Assembly (NCBI GenBank): GCA_965203685.1
Contig: OZ241908.1
Location: 4,588,001-4,652,000, forward strand
Reading direction: 5' to 3'
DNA length: 64,000 bases
From: VXYL01 sp965203685
GTDB lineage: Bacteria > Pseudomonadota > Gammaproteobacteria > Pseudomonadales > Azotimanducaceae
Below are positions 16,237 to 25,463 of this stretch, piece by piece. Position 1 is the first letter of the stretch; every line of letters begins with the position of its first letter. The notes under the pieces were generated by a model. The model did no database searches. It had not been told where the DNA came from and saw only the letters and a list, made by a program, of their open reading frames with translations. The position numbers were made by a program, and so were the translations under genes.

Positions 16237-17333
16237 TGCGACTTAAGGCCCAAGGCGAACTGTCGCGCGGTCAGGACTTCCGGTTGCGCGCCGATCTCGA
16301 CGTCGACGTTGAGGGAGTCGCGGCACTGGTCGGCGCGTCCGGCGCCGGCAAGTCCACCTTGCTGCGCCTGATCAGCGGCTTCGAGCCTGACGCCCCGGTC
16401 ACGGTGGACGTCGACGGCGAGCGCTGGCAGGACGCCGCCCGGCCGGGACGCGGTGTTCCGCCACACCGCCGCGCCGTGGGCACCGTGTTCCAGGAGTCGC
16501 GGTTGTTCCCGCACTGCACTGCCCGCAGCAACCTCGAGTTCGCCAGCCGTAGCCGGCGAGACGGTGTCAAGCTCAGCTTCGACGAAGTCGTGCACTTCCT
16601 CGACCTCGAGCCCCTCCTCGGGCAATACCCGCACGAACTGTCGGGCGGCCAGCGGCAGCGGGTGGCGCTCGGTCGTGCGCTGCTTGCCCCCGCGAAGCTG
16701 TGGCTCTTCGACGAACCGATGTCCGCCCTGGATCCGGCTTCGCGACGTGACATCGCGCCATACCTGTACGACCTCTGCCAGCGGCACGCGGTCCCCATCG
16801 TGTACGTCTCGCACTCGCTCCCGGAAGTGCTCGCGATCGCCGACCAGGTGTGGATCGCAAGCGCCGGGTCCGTTTCGGCTGTGGATTCGCTGCCTGCGTT
16901 CTCCACGGCGCTCGACCATCCACTCATGAGTGACGACCAGGCCGGCGCGGTGATCGCCTGTCGGTTCAAGTCGTACGATGCGCGCTACGGGCTGTCCGAG
17001 CTGGTCTTCGCCGACGCACCGCTGTTCGTTCCCGGCGACCTGTCGGCCATTCCCGGGCCGATCCTGCTGCACATTCCCGCCCGGGACGTCAGCCTTTCGA
17101 CGGCCGCCATCGACCACGTCAGCATCCTGAACCGGGTCTCGGGCACGATCGATGCCATCGTCGACGACGGCGAGGCCGCGCTGGTCCGTGTCGGTTGCGG
17201 CGAGCAGAGCCTCCTCGCACGCGTCACCAGGCGCTCCGTCGACGAACTTGGCCTCGAGTCCGGCACCGGCGTGCTCGCGTTGATCAAGTCGGTCGCGGTG
17301 CGGACCACCGCGGAACTTGGACCGCAGTCGTGA
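16236..17333 (+). CDS. modC: Molybdate ABC transporter ATP-binding protein
   Basis: The 365-aa ATPase contains the Walker A GASGAGKST, the Q-loop FQESRLFPHCTARSNL, the signature LSGGQRQRVALGRALL, the Walker B LWLFDEPMSALD and the switch His in VYVSHSLPEVL. The C-terminal ~75 residues (from about SGTIDAIVDDGEAALV) are a TOBE/MOP-like oxyanion-binding domain that can tune transport. The gene starts at ATG 16236 overlapping modB; the same frame is open far upstream, but that part is antisense noise over modB. The GTG of srkA overlaps its stop. Confidence 0.94.
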   Translation: MRLKAQGELSRGQDFRLRADLDVDVEGVAALVGASGAGKSTLLRLISGFEPDAPVTVDVDGERWQDAARPGRGVPPHRRAVGTVFQESRLFPHCTARSNLEFASRSRRDGVKLSFDEVVHFLDLEPLLGQYPHELSGGQRQRVALGRALLAPAKLWLFDEPMSALDPASRRDIAPYLYDLCQRHAVPIVYVSHSLPEVLAIADQVWIASAGSVSAVDSLPAFSTALDHPLMSDDQAGAVIACRFKSYDARYGLSELVFADAPLFVPGDLSAIPGPILLHIPARDVSLSTAAIDHVSILNRVSGTIDAIVDDGEAALVRVGCGEQSLLARVTRRSVDELGLESGTGVLALIKSVAVRTTAELGPQS

Positions 17334-18319
17334 GCGAAACGCCTTACGACGACCTGTCGCCCGCGACGCTACTCGATGCCATCGAGGCACTCGACTTGCG
17401 CGCGGACGGCAGCGTCACCCCGCTCAACAGCTTCGAGAACCGCGTCTACCAGTTCGGCATCGAGGACGGTGCACCGGTGATCGCGAAGTTCTACCGCCCC
17501 GGGCGTTGGACCGATGCGGCGATCGAGGAGGAGCACGCCTTCATGCAGGAACTTGACGGCGCTGAAGTGCCCTGCGTCGCTCCCCTTCGCCACGATGGCA
17601 TTACGTTGTTTAGGCACGCGGGTTTTCGTTACGCCGTGTTCCCGCGCGAGGCTGGCAGAGTGCCGAACGTCGAGGATCCGGTCGTGCTGCAGGTGCTCGG
17701 CCATGCGCTTGGCCGCTTGCACGCGGTCGGCGCGAGCGCGACCTACGAGCACCGAGCGCGCTTGACCGTTGCCACCTTCGGCCGTCAGTCCGTGGACTTC
17801 CTCGTGGCCAGCGGCTTTGTCGATTTTGAGCTTCTCGCCGCGTACGAAGCCGTGGCCAATCAACTCGTCGAACGGATCGAACCGGTCATGGCCGATGTCC
17901 CGGGCATCCGTATCCACGGCGATTGCCATCTCGGCAACCTCCTCATGCGCGACGACGCCGACGCCCCGCTCGGCGCCCGGCCGAACTTCGTCGACTTCGA
18001 CGACACCATGACCGGACCGCCGATCCAGGACCTGTGGATGCTACTGGCCGGTGATGCGACTGAGCGCTCCAGCCAATTGCGGGAACTCGTGTCGGCCTAC
18101 GAGGCGTTCCACGACTTCGACGCGCGCACAACGCGCCTGATCGAGCCGCTGCGAGCTTTGCGGATGCTGTACCACGCCGCGTGGATCGGAAGGCGCTGGA
18201 CCGATCCCGCGTTTCCCGTTGCGTTTCCGGCCTTCGGGGAGACACGGTATTGGAGCGAACACATCCTGGCGCTCAAGGAGCAGCTAGCCGCCTTGGACGA
18301 GCCGCCGCTGGCGGTGTAA
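17330..18319 (+). CDS. srkA: Stress response kinase A (YihE family)
   Basis: The 329-aa protein belongs to the APH/choline-kinase-like fold. It carries LNSFENRVYQFGIEDG near the start (nucleotide-binding region), VIAKFYRPGRWT with the ATP-contact lysine, the catalytic loop IRIHGDCHLGNLL and the metal-binding FVDFDDTMTGPPIQDLW. The E. coli homologue phosphorylates Ser/Thr and protects against stress-induced death. The length equals that of E. coli SrkA (328). GTG 17330 overlaps the modC stop codon, which may couple their translation, although the functions are unrelated. A DUF2628 gene follows 18 nt later. Confidence 0.93.
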   Translation: MSETPYDDLSPATLLDAIEALDLRADGSVTPLNSFENRVYQFGIEDGAPVIAKFYRPGRWTDAAIEEEHAFMQELDGAEVPCVAPLRHDGITLFRHAGFRYAVFPREAGRVPNVEDPVVLQVLGHALGRLHAVGASATYEHRARLTVATFGRQSVDFLVASGFVDFELLAAYEAVANQLVERIEPVMADVPGIRIHGDCHLGNLLMRDDADAPLGARPNFVDFDDTMTGPPIQDLWMLLAGDATERSSQLRELVSAYEAFHDFDARTTRLIEPLRALRMLYHAAWIGRRWTDPAFPVAFPAFGETRYWSEHILALKEQLAALDEPPLAV

Positions 18320-18337
18320 TGCAGTAGAGTTCCGCCA

Positions 18338-18835
18338 ATGAGCAGCCACGACTACGAACTCTACGCCGCCGCGGTTGGTCGCAACGCCGGCTTCTACGTG
18401 CCCTACTTCCGACGCGCCGCGGACCGCGGCTACACGCCATTGTCATGGAACTGGGCGACGTTCTTCTTCGGCGTGTTCTGGTTCCTCTACCGTCGTCAGT
18501 ACCGCTGGGCCGCCGGACTCGCGCTCGCGGCGCTGCTGGTGGCCATGCTGGCCGGACAGGTGGCCATCGCGGGTTACCCCGGCCTAGGGACGACGTTGCA
18601 GCTGGCTTTCCTGATCGGCGTGCACGGGGTCTATGCCCCGCTCAACGCCAACGGCTTCTACTACCGGTGGGCGACGGCGCGGGTCGAACAGGCGAAGGCC
18701 GAGTTCGCCTTCGACCGCGAACGGCAACTCGAGGTATTGGCGCTGCGCGGCGGCCCGAACCTCGCCGTACCGCTCCTGCTGTTCGTGGCCATCGTACTGG
18801 TGACCTTTGCCCGCCCGACTGGTATGTTGCAGTAG
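18338..18835 (+). CDS. DUF2628-type small membrane protein
   Basis: The 165-aa protein has a soluble N-terminus (YVPYFRRAADRGYTPLSWNWATFFFGVFWFLYRRQY), which is the DUF2628 signature of an aromatic segment leading into membrane helices. Two helices follow at residues ~65-110 and one at the C-terminus (~140-160). The function of this family is unknown. Its spacing (18 nt after srkA, 31 nt before the DUF72 gene) suggests one transcript. Confidence 0.78.
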   Translation: MSSHDYELYAAAVGRNAGFYVPYFRRAADRGYTPLSWNWATFFFGVFWFLYRRQYRWAAGLALAALLVAMLAGQVAIAGYPGLGTTLQLAFLIGVHGVYAPLNANGFYYRWATARVEQAKAEFAFDRERQLEVLALRGGPNLAVPLLLFVAIVLVTFARPTGMLQ

Positions 18836-18866
18836 GTTTTGGGCGGCAAGGCCTAAGGAGGCGCCA

Positions 18867-19631
18867 ATGCGCTGGCTTGCAGGGACCAGCGGATACAGCT
18901 ACAAGGCGTGGAAGGGCAGCTTCTACCCCGAAGACATCGCCGCCGACGGCATGCTCAGCTACTACGCCTCGAAGCTGCCGGCGGTTGAGATCAACAACAC
19001 GTTCTACCGGATGCCGCGCATCGAAGTGCTCGACGTCTGGCGCCAGGCCGTGCCCGACGACTTTCGCTTCGTCATCAAGGCACCGCGACAGATCACCCAT
19101 CAAGCCCGCCTGGCGAACTGCGAAGGCCCGGTGGACTACCTCGCCTCCCGCCTCGAGACGCTAGGCGACAAGCTCGGCTGCGTGCTCTTCCAATTGCCGC
19201 CCTATGTGCGCAAGAACCTGGAACGACTCGACTCGTTCCTCGAGCTCTGGCCCAACGCGTTCCCGGCCGCCGTCGAGTTCCGCCACGCCTCGTGGTTCGA
19301 CATCGAGACCAATGAGCTGCTTCGCGCACACGGTACGTGCCTATGCGTCTCCGAAGACGGCAATCTACCGCTGCCGGACCGCCTCACCACCACCGACTGG
19401 GTGTACCTGCGCCTGCGCAAACCGGGCTATGACAACGCCGCCTTACAGAGTTGGCTGGAACGAGTCGCCGCGACCGGCGCAAAGCATGGTTTCGCATTCT
19501 TCAAGCACGAGGACGCCGGGGCCGGACCGACGCTCGCGCGCCGCTTCCTCGATCTCTCGGCGACGGGTGCCCAGCACGGCCCGCAAGCGGCGGCTCGGCA
19601 TGGTCCCACTTCGGCCCAGGACATCGCTTGA
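18867..19631 (+). CDS. DUF72-family TIM-barrel protein (YecE-like)
   Basis: The 254-aa protein starts MRWLAGTSGYSYKAWKGSFYPED and continues with VEINNTFYRMP, FVIKAPRQITHQ, CVLFQLPPYVRKNLERL and AVEFRHASWF, the ordered blocks of DUF72/YecE. The biochemical role is not established; the fold resembles TIM-barrel hydrolases. AAGGAGG at 18855-18861 decides the ATG at 18867. The last ~25 residues are low-complexity. The next gene starts at a TTG overlapping the stop. Confidence 0.88.
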   Translation: MRWLAGTSGYSYKAWKGSFYPEDIAADGMLSYYASKLPAVEINNTFYRMPRIEVLDVWRQAVPDDFRFVIKAPRQITHQARLANCEGPVDYLASRLETLGDKLGCVLFQLPPYVRKNLERLDSFLELWPNAFPAAVEFRHASWFDIETNELLRAHGTCLCVSEDGNLPLPDRLTTTDWVYLRLRKPGYDNAALQSWLERVAATGAKHGFAFFKHEDAGAGPTLARRFLDLSATGAQHGPQAAARHGPTSAQDIA

Positions 19632-20425
19632 CCGACCGATCCGTCTCGGCCCTCACGCCGCAAGAGCGCGAGGCATTCCGCGATACGGGCTATCTCTTGT
19701 GCCCCGGCTTCATCGATGCCGAGGCCCGCGCACGCTACGACGCGCGCTTCGTCGAACTCGCGGGCGGCCACGCCCCGTTGCCGGACGGGATGATCGCGAT
19801 GCGCGACGTGATGGTCGTCAAGGGTGCGGTCGAGCCCCCAACACCGCTGCACGCAATCAACAAGATCCTCAATCTCGAAACCGATCCGGTGCTTTTCGAC
19901 TTCGCCCGGGATCCCCGCGTCCTCGGCGTTGCGCGGCAACTCGTGGACGCACCGCCCGAGTCCCCGCTGTACGTCATCACGACCAACGTGTTCAACAAGC
20001 CGCCCGGCGTGGACGGACGCCACCCGCTGCACCAGGACTTGCGCTACTTCCGTCTCCGTCCGCCCGAGGGCATCGTCGCAGCGTGGACCGCACTCGCACC
20101 GTGCACGCGGGAAACGGGTTGCCTAGCCGTCGTGCCAGGATCGCACTTGGGCGGCCTGCGTCCCCACGGCGACCCGGACTGGAACTACGTCAACCATGCG
20201 TTCTACGGCATCGACGGCGTCGACCGGGAGCGTCGCGTGCACATCGAGATGCAGCCCGGCGACACGCTGTTCTTCCATCCGCTCCTGATCCACGGCTCCG
20301 GACGCAACCGCAGCGACGGCTTCCGACGGGCGATCTCGGCCCACTTCGCATCGCCGCGCTGCACGACCGACGGGCGGGATTGGAAGACCGGACCCCACAT
20401 CCGCGCCGTCGGCGGCGCGGTGTGA
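19628..20425 (+). CDS. Phytanoyl-CoA dioxygenase (PhyH) family protein
   Basis: The 265-aa Fe(II)/2-oxoglutarate oxygenase starts TPQEREAFRDTGYLLCPGFI. It keeps the iron facial triad: HQD in HPLHQDLRYF, and the distal His in FFHPLLIHGSGRN. A candidate 2-oxoglutarate Arg lies about ten residues on (FRRAISAHF). The oxidised substrate is unknown; ETGCLAVVPGSHLGGLRPHG is typical of PhyH enzymes acting on lipid-like or natural-product substrates. The start is a TTG at 19628 that overlaps the TGA of the DUF72 gene. It converges with the hydroxyacid dehydrogenase gene. Confidence 0.87.
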   Translation: MTDRSVSALTPQEREAFRDTGYLLCPGFIDAEARARYDARFVELAGGHAPLPDGMIAMRDVMVVKGAVEPPTPLHAINKILNLETDPVLFDFARDPRVLGVARQLVDAPPESPLYVITTNVFNKPPGVDGRHPLHQDLRYFRLRPPEGIVAAWTALAPCTRETGCLAVVPGSHLGGLRPHGDPDWNYVNHAFYGIDGVDRERRVHIEMQPGDTLFFHPLLIHGSGRNRSDGFRRAISAHFASPRCTTDGRDWKTGPHIRAVGGAV

Positions 20426-20437
20426 ACCCGCTTTAGG

Positions 20438-21439
20438 TCAACGGCGCGTCGTCAGGTACTGCTCGTTGACGCAGTTCTTGAGGCGTCCGCCACGCAGGTA
20501 GACAGCCGCCGTTTGGGCTGAGAATGCGCGGATGTCGCGGACGCTTTCCGGCGTGAAAAACGCGGAATGCGGCGTCACGACGAGGCGGTGCTTGATCCAC
20601 TCCTCGTTGCGATGCCAAGCGGAGATCAGCGGTGCGTTCAAGTTCGCCGGCTCGTCGGGTAGCACATCGAGACCTGCCGCAAGGACAGTGCCGTCGCGCA
20701 TCGCATCGTGGAGGGCGTCGATGTCGATGATCGGCCCGCGCGCCGTGTTGATGACGATGATCCCCTTCTTGGCTGCCGCGAACGCCTGCGCGCCGATCAG
20801 GTTGCGGGTCTCGTCGTTCAAGGGCGTGTGGATGCTCACGATGTCGCATTGCCCCATCAGGTCCTCGAGCGTGTCGACGCGCCGCACGCCAAGCGCCAGT
20901 TCCAAGCCGCTTGGTTGGTAAGGGTCGTAGAAGACGCAGTCCATATCGAAGGCCTGGGCGCGGCGCATGGCCGTGGTGCCAATGCGGCCCATGCCGACCA
21001 CGCCGAACGTGCACGCGGACAGGCGCCGGCCATAGGGGTTGAGCGCCGGACGCCAATTGCCGATCGGATCCGCACGCAATTCCTCGTCGTGGAAGGCGAT
21101 GCTCTTGGTCAGCGTCATCATGAGCGCGATCGCATGGTCGGCGACCTCGCGCGTCCCGTAGTCCGGGCAGTTGCACACAGGGATGCCCGCCTTGCCGTAG
21201 GCCTCGATGTCGGTGTCGTCGAAACCAACCGCCGTCTTGACGACGATGCGGCACTTGTCGAGCTTGGGCAGGTACTCGACGGGCGGAGCCACGCCGACGA
21301 TGCCGTCGCAGTTGCGCCACTGCTCCTCGGTGACCGTGTCGAATCCGCGACCGAACTCCGTCACGACGCCGTCGCCGACGGCCTCTTCCTCCACCGAGTG
21401 GTCACGGCCAGCACGCGGCCACAGGATTCGAATGCTCAT
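20438..21439 (-). CDS. D-isomer-specific 2-hydroxyacid dehydrogenase
   Basis: The 333-aa NAD(P)-dependent dehydrogenase has the C-terminal-type dehydrogenase layout. The Rossmann signature GVVGMGRIGTTAMRRAQAF is at about residue 150. The catalytic Arg is probably in VINTARGPIIDIDAL, the Glu in DVLPDEPANLN and the His in VTPHSAFFT. It interconverts a 2-keto acid and a D-2-hydroxy acid; the substrate cannot be read from sequence. ATG 21439 follows a GGAGGGG ribosome-binding site, so the longer frame to 21709 is rejected. Confidence 0.92.
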   Translation of the reverse strand: MSIRILWPRAGRDHSVEEEAVGDGVVTEFGRGFDTVTEEQWRNCDGIVGVAPPVEYLPKLDKCRIVVKTAVGFDDTDIEAYGKAGIPVCNCPDYGTREVADHAIALMMTLTKSIAFHDEELRADPIGNWRPALNPYGRRLSACTFGVVGMGRIGTTAMRRAQAFDMDCVFYDPYQPSGLELALGVRRVDTLEDLMGQCDIVSIHTPLNDETRNLIGAQAFAAAKKGIIVINTARGPIIDIDALHDAMRDGTVLAAGLDVLPDEPANLNAPLISAWHRNEEWIKHRLVVTPHSAFFTPESVRDIRAFSAQTAAVYLRGGRLKNCVNEQYLTTRR

Positions 21440-21543
21440 GTCCCCTCCAAGCACGACGCCGCCGCAAGCTCCTGCCCGCCCGGCGAAAAGCCGCGAAGTA
21501 TCGGTAGGGGATGTGGCGCGGTCAAGCGACCCCGCGCACCGTG

Positions 21544-22134
21544 CTACTCGTCCAGCGCCATCGCCGCAACGTAGGCGGGACGCGCAGCGCAGCGTTCCGC
21601 GTAGGCTTTCCAGCGATCGGAGTCCGGCATCACGCCGAAGTCCTGCATGAAGAGCACGCTCGAGCCGACCATCACGTCCGCCGCACTGAATTCGTCGCCA
21701 AGCAGCCAAGGCCCTGCGCCCAAGCCGTCATGCAACGTCTCGACCATGGCGTCGAAGTCGCCCCAGCCGTTGGAGAAGCGGTTGGGTTCGCCGCCACGGA
21801 ACCGTTCCGACAACGCGGGCTCCATGACGCCGGGGGTGTAGAGCATCCAGTACAGGTACGCCCCACGCGCCGGGTCGTCGACGGGCGGGGCGAGGCCACA
21901 CGCCGGGTAGCGGTCGGCCACGTAGATGCAGATGGCCGCGGAGTCCGCCACCCTGACATCGCCGTCGGCCAGCGCCGGCACCTTCCCCATCGGGCTCGCG
22001 GCGGCGAACTCCGGATCCCGCGCCACTTCAGGGTCACGGATATCCACCAGCACGCGTTCGTAGGCCACGCCGGCTTCCTCGAGCATCCAGACGACCCGGG
22101 ACGCGCGCGTATTCGGACACCAGAAGAGTTTCAT
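21544..22134 (-). CDS. Glutathione S-transferase family protein
   Basis: The 196-aa protein starts MKLFWCPNTRASRVVWMLEEAGVAYE (thioredoxin-fold N-terminal domain). It has GKVPALADGDVRVADSAAICIYVADRY with the glutathione-binding acidic-Ser pair, and a helical C-terminal domain (LGDEFSAADVMVGSSV). A GTG two codons upstream is an alternative start. It probably conjugates or reduces an electrophile with glutathione. It lies 104 nt from the hydroxyacid dehydrogenase on the same strand. Confidence 0.92.
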   Translation of the reverse strand: MKLFWCPNTRASRVVWMLEEAGVAYERVLVDIRDPEVARDPEFAAASPMGKVPALADGDVRVADSAAICIYVADRYPACGLAPPVDDPARGAYLYWMLYTPGVMEPALSERFRGGEPNRFSNGWGDFDAMVETLHDGLGAGPWLLGDEFSAADVMVGSSVLFMQDFGVMPDSDRWKAYAERCAARPAYVAAMALDE

Positions 22135-22239
22135 GCACACCTCGTTTTGGCGAACTGAAGAAGACGCCTGCTTTGACCAAGCGCCGACGTTCGCAGATAG
22201 TACGCGGTTTCGCGTCCTTCACACTCGCTAAGGAACCCC

Positions 22240-23271
22240 ATGCTCGAACCCGTTCAACTCGGCCGCTTGAGTGGCCTTCGCGTCTCGCCGCTGTGTCTCG
22301 GCACGATGAACTTCGGTGAACCCGGCCGCGGCCACCAAGGGGACTGGACCCTAGGGCCTGACGAGGCCCGGCCGATCTTCAAGGCGGCGCTCGACCACGG
22401 GTTGTTCTACTTCGACTGCGCGGACGTGTACGGCATCGGTGCTTGCGAGCGGGTTGTCGGCGCGCTTTTGAAGGAACTCGTCGGACGCGACGAGTACGTG
22501 CTGGCCACCAAGGTCACGATGCCGATGGGTCGGGGCGCGAACCAAGGCGGGCTGTCGCGCAAGCACATCATCGAGGGCGTGGACGCGAGCCTCAAGCGGC
22601 TCGGCCACGACTACATCGACCAACTCGTGATCCACCGTCATCCGCACGGCGTGCCCGGCCAAGTGCAAGCCCCGATCGAGGAGTCGATGGAGGCGCTCAA
22701 CGAAGTCGTCAAGGCGGGCAAGGTGCTCTACCTCGGTGCCTCGTCGATGTTCGCCTGGCAGTTCACCGAGTTGCAGATGCTTGCACGGCAGAACGGCTGG
22801 ACGCGCTTCGTCTCCATGCAGAACCACTACAACCTCGTCTACCGCGAAGAGGAACGGGAAATGAACCCGTACTGCGCCAGCACGGGCGTTGCCCTGACAC
22901 CGTGGTCGCCTCTGGCGCGCGGCATCCTGGCTGGATCGTACCGGGGTGGTTTCGGCGGCGGCTCGACGAACCGCTCGCAAGGTCGGGACCGCGTGCGGAC
23001 CGAAGGACTGTACCGTGGCGACGCGACGTTCGACATCGCCGATCGGGTAGTGGAAGTGGCGGACAAATACGGCAAGAAGGCAGCACAGATCTCCTTGGCG
23101 TGGCTACTCGGCAAGCCGGAAATCCATGCGCCCGTTGTGGGCGTGTCACGGGTGGAGCAGCTCGATCAACTCGTCGAAGCGTGCGACATCAAGCTCGACG
23201 AGGCGGATGTCACCTACCTTGAGGAACTCTATCGGCCCGTGGACAACCTGCTGTCGATCGGGACGTCGTGA
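22240..23271 (+). CDS. Aldo/keto reductase
   Basis: The 343-aa TIM-barrel NADPH oxidoreductase carries GLRVSPLCLGTMNFGE at the start and the catalytic Asp/Tyr in FDCADVYGIGACERVVG. The catalytic Lys is in ATKVTMPMG and the His in LVIHRHPHG. The cofactor motif is QISLAWLLGKPEIHAPVVGVSRVEQL. It resembles the YajO/Tas/IolS-type group that reduces small aldehydes and ketones. It diverges from the GST gene and converges with the NUDIX gene, 13 nt away. Confidence 0.93.
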   Translation: MLEPVQLGRLSGLRVSPLCLGTMNFGEPGRGHQGDWTLGPDEARPIFKAALDHGLFYFDCADVYGIGACERVVGALLKELVGRDEYVLATKVTMPMGRGANQGGLSRKHIIEGVDASLKRLGHDYIDQLVIHRHPHGVPGQVQAPIEESMEALNEVVKAGKVLYLGASSMFAWQFTELQMLARQNGWTRFVSMQNHYNLVYREEEREMNPYCASTGVALTPWSPLARGILAGSYRGGFGGGSTNRSQGRDRVRTEGLYRGDATFDIADRVVEVADKYGKKAAQISLAWLLGKPEIHAPVVGVSRVEQLDQLVEACDIKLDEADVTYLEELYRPVDNLLSIGTS

Positions 23272-23284
23272 GAGCTTAGGTCGA

Positions 23285-24031
23285 TCAATAATCGACCGCG
23301 TCGTTCTCGAAACTGAAGCCGTCCTCGGGCATGACCAACCGGTGGCGCGCCCCCGCGAGGTCGGCGTCCCAGTCCTCGTAGCCCGCATCCCCGGCCCATA
23401 GCGCAACGCGCACGCCATCGCTGCGCTTCACGGCCCGGGTCTCGTAGTAGCGTGCCTCGCGGGAGCCCAAGTGGGCCAGCAATGCGTCCACCGGCTGGTA
23501 GCGTGACAGGTGGTAGAGGGTCACCCAGGTCGGCGGCACCAAGTCGATCTCGGCGTTGCGGTGCTTGGCCAACGCCCCGGCCGGCGTGATCCATTGGTGG
23601 TCCTTGATCTCGCCGTCGTCGATGGTGATGGATTGATCGTTGGCCCGGGCCGCGAAGAACCAAGTCGCGAACCGCACGGGCGTGGTCGGTGGCGGCGTCC
23701 AGTGCGCGAACCAGACGAAATCCGCCGGATCGACTTGGATGCCGGCCTCTTCCTCGGCCTCGCGGGCGGCGGCGTTGCGCGCCGTGGCCTCGGGACTGCC
23801 GTCGGCGGCGGCGTCCTCCGGGTCGATTCGTCCACCCGGGAAGACCCACATGCCTCCGAAGTCGATCTTCGCGTTCTTGCGCAGCATCAGCACTTCGGGG
23901 CCGTCCGCGCTGTCGCGCAGAAGCACCACGGTGGCCGCCGGGGTGGCGGGCTTGGCCTTGGCGGCGCGGGGATTGTCGACATCGCCGTAGATGTCGTTCT
24001 TATGCTTGCTACCGGCATCGGCAGAGGCCAT
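23285..24031 (-). CDS. NUDIX hydrolase
   Basis: The 248-aa protein has the Nudix fold: ATVVLLRDSADGPEVLMLRKN, then FGGMWVFPGGRIDPED and the box core AREAEEEAGI, which supplies the metal-binding glutamates. An insertion of about ten residues (AADGSPEATARN) separates the GG from the box core. The C-terminal half is longer than in small MutT enzymes and resembles NUDIX proteins that act on CoA-like or bulky nucleoside diphosphates; this is uncertain. ATG 24031 was chosen over 24052 because the N-terminus is charged and no better RBS lies upstream. Confidence 0.87.
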   Translation of the reverse strand: MASADAGSKHKNDIYGDVDNPRAAKAKPATPAATVVLLRDSADGPEVLMLRKNAKIDFGGMWVFPGGRIDPEDAAADGSPEATARNAAAREAEEEAGIQVDPADFVWFAHWTPPPTTPVRFATWFFAARANDQSITIDDGEIKDHQWITPAGALAKHRNAEIDLVPPTWVTLYHLSRYQPVDALLAHLGSREARYYETRAVKRSDGVRVALWAGDAGYEDWDADLAGARHRLVMPEDGFSFENDAVDY

Positions 24032-24240
24032 ATCGCGTCCTACTCGGGGCAAACCGCCATGATCTTACGTTCGACGCCGTCCGTTCAACCTCGGTAACGC
24101 TGCGGGGCGTACGCGTCCGTGTAGGCCGGTGCCCCGTGCAGTCCTAGGAGGTCGGCCCTTCGCCATGTAGGCGATCTGCCGTAGCGTGGCGACCCGGGTC
24201 CAGCTCATCCTTTGACCAAGAAAAAGCACCGGGCGCAGCC

Positions 24241-25249
24241 ATGGCCGCGACCAGCCACGACCAGAACTTCAAGAACCTCATCGCGGCGGAGGCTAGCGCA
24301 AGCGCCGCCGCCGCGCGTGGACTTACCCGCGCGACGCGCTGGCTTTTTTCGCCCCGGAGGAGGCCCCGGCCCCCGAGGACAAGGCGGACATCACGCCGGT
24401 ACGCCAGGAGCAGTTGAAGGAACGCCTCGGCGACCGCTTCCGAGAGCTCGACGCGCCGCTGATGGTGAAGTGGCGCAACGGTCGCCGCGAGGCGGTGCTG
24501 TTCGTCGTCGAGGAGGAGACGGAGCCACGCCGATTCTCGCCGCACCGCCTCGCGCACTACTGCCTCGACCTCGCGCAGATGCTGCGCACGGACCGCGTGG
24601 TGCCGGTGGCCATCTACCTGCGCGCCAGCGGCACGGCGGACGCGCCTGCGCCGCTCGTCCTCGGCACGGAGCGGCGCCCCTACCTGACGTTCGACCACCT
24701 CGTGTGCCGGCTCGCGGAGACGCCCTACGAGCGCTGGCGCGACAGCCGCAACGTGGCGGCGCTGGTCAACCTGCCGAACATGCGCGTCCCGGCGGGCCGC
24801 CGGATCGACGCCTACGCGGCCGCGGTGCGGGGTCTCCAGGCGGTGGAACCGGACCCGGACATGAGGGCAAAATATATGACTTCCATCGACTTTAGTCGAC
24901 GTTCATCGACGTCTACGCGGAACTCGACGAGGACGAGTACCGGCGCTACGAGAGCGACTACCCGGAGGAGAGCACGGTCATGGCAGGAGCTATCCAGAGA
25001 GCCCGCGACGAAGGTCGGCAGGAGGGTCGACAGGAAGGCATGGAACGCGGCGTCCGTCAGGGCCGCGTCGAGGGTCGCGTCGAGGGCGAGCGGGCCGTCC
25101 TCGAACGACTGCTGCTGCGCCGGTTCAGGCGCCTGTCTCCCGGAGCCGCCGAAAGGCTGCGTCGGGCGTCCGCCGACGATCTCGAGACCTGGGCCGACAA
25201 CGTCCTCGACGCCGACACTCTCGACGACGTGTTCCGTCCAGGCAACTAG
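24241..25249 (+). pseudogene. Frameshifted Rpn/PD-(D/E)XK nuclease-family transposase-like gene
   Basis: Three consecutive frames together spell one protein. The first is ATSHDQNFKNLI from ATG 24241. The second is YPRDALAFFAPEEAPAPEDK and then WRNGRREAVLFVVEEET, in another frame, up to about 24870. The third is FIDVYAELDEDEYRRYESDY followed by a Glu/Arg/Gly-rich coiled tail and the DUF4351-like end LLLRRFRRL...ADDLETWADNVLDADTLDDVF, to 25249. The first frame change lies at ~24290-24320. The second is at ~24870-24905, where an approximately 20-nt partial duplication of TCGACTTTAGTCGACG-type sequence is visible. Rpn-family proteins are recombination-promoting nucleases. The gene is almost certainly inactive. 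Confidence 0.8.
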
Positions 25250-25463
25250 CGGACTACGGCCCGACAGAAGCACGGCTGCAGGTAAAAGCCTGGCGGCGTC
25301 GCCGACGTCTGATCGGCGAGGTGCGCGGGCCTTGCCCGCACGCAGTCCACACGGGGAAGGTGCAGACCGGGGACGGTAGGCGTCGATCAACGCCGGTCGT
25401 CGTGTTGGCGGTCACTACCTAAAGGATCTGTCGTGCACTCAACGCCGCGTGCGGGCCACGGCC

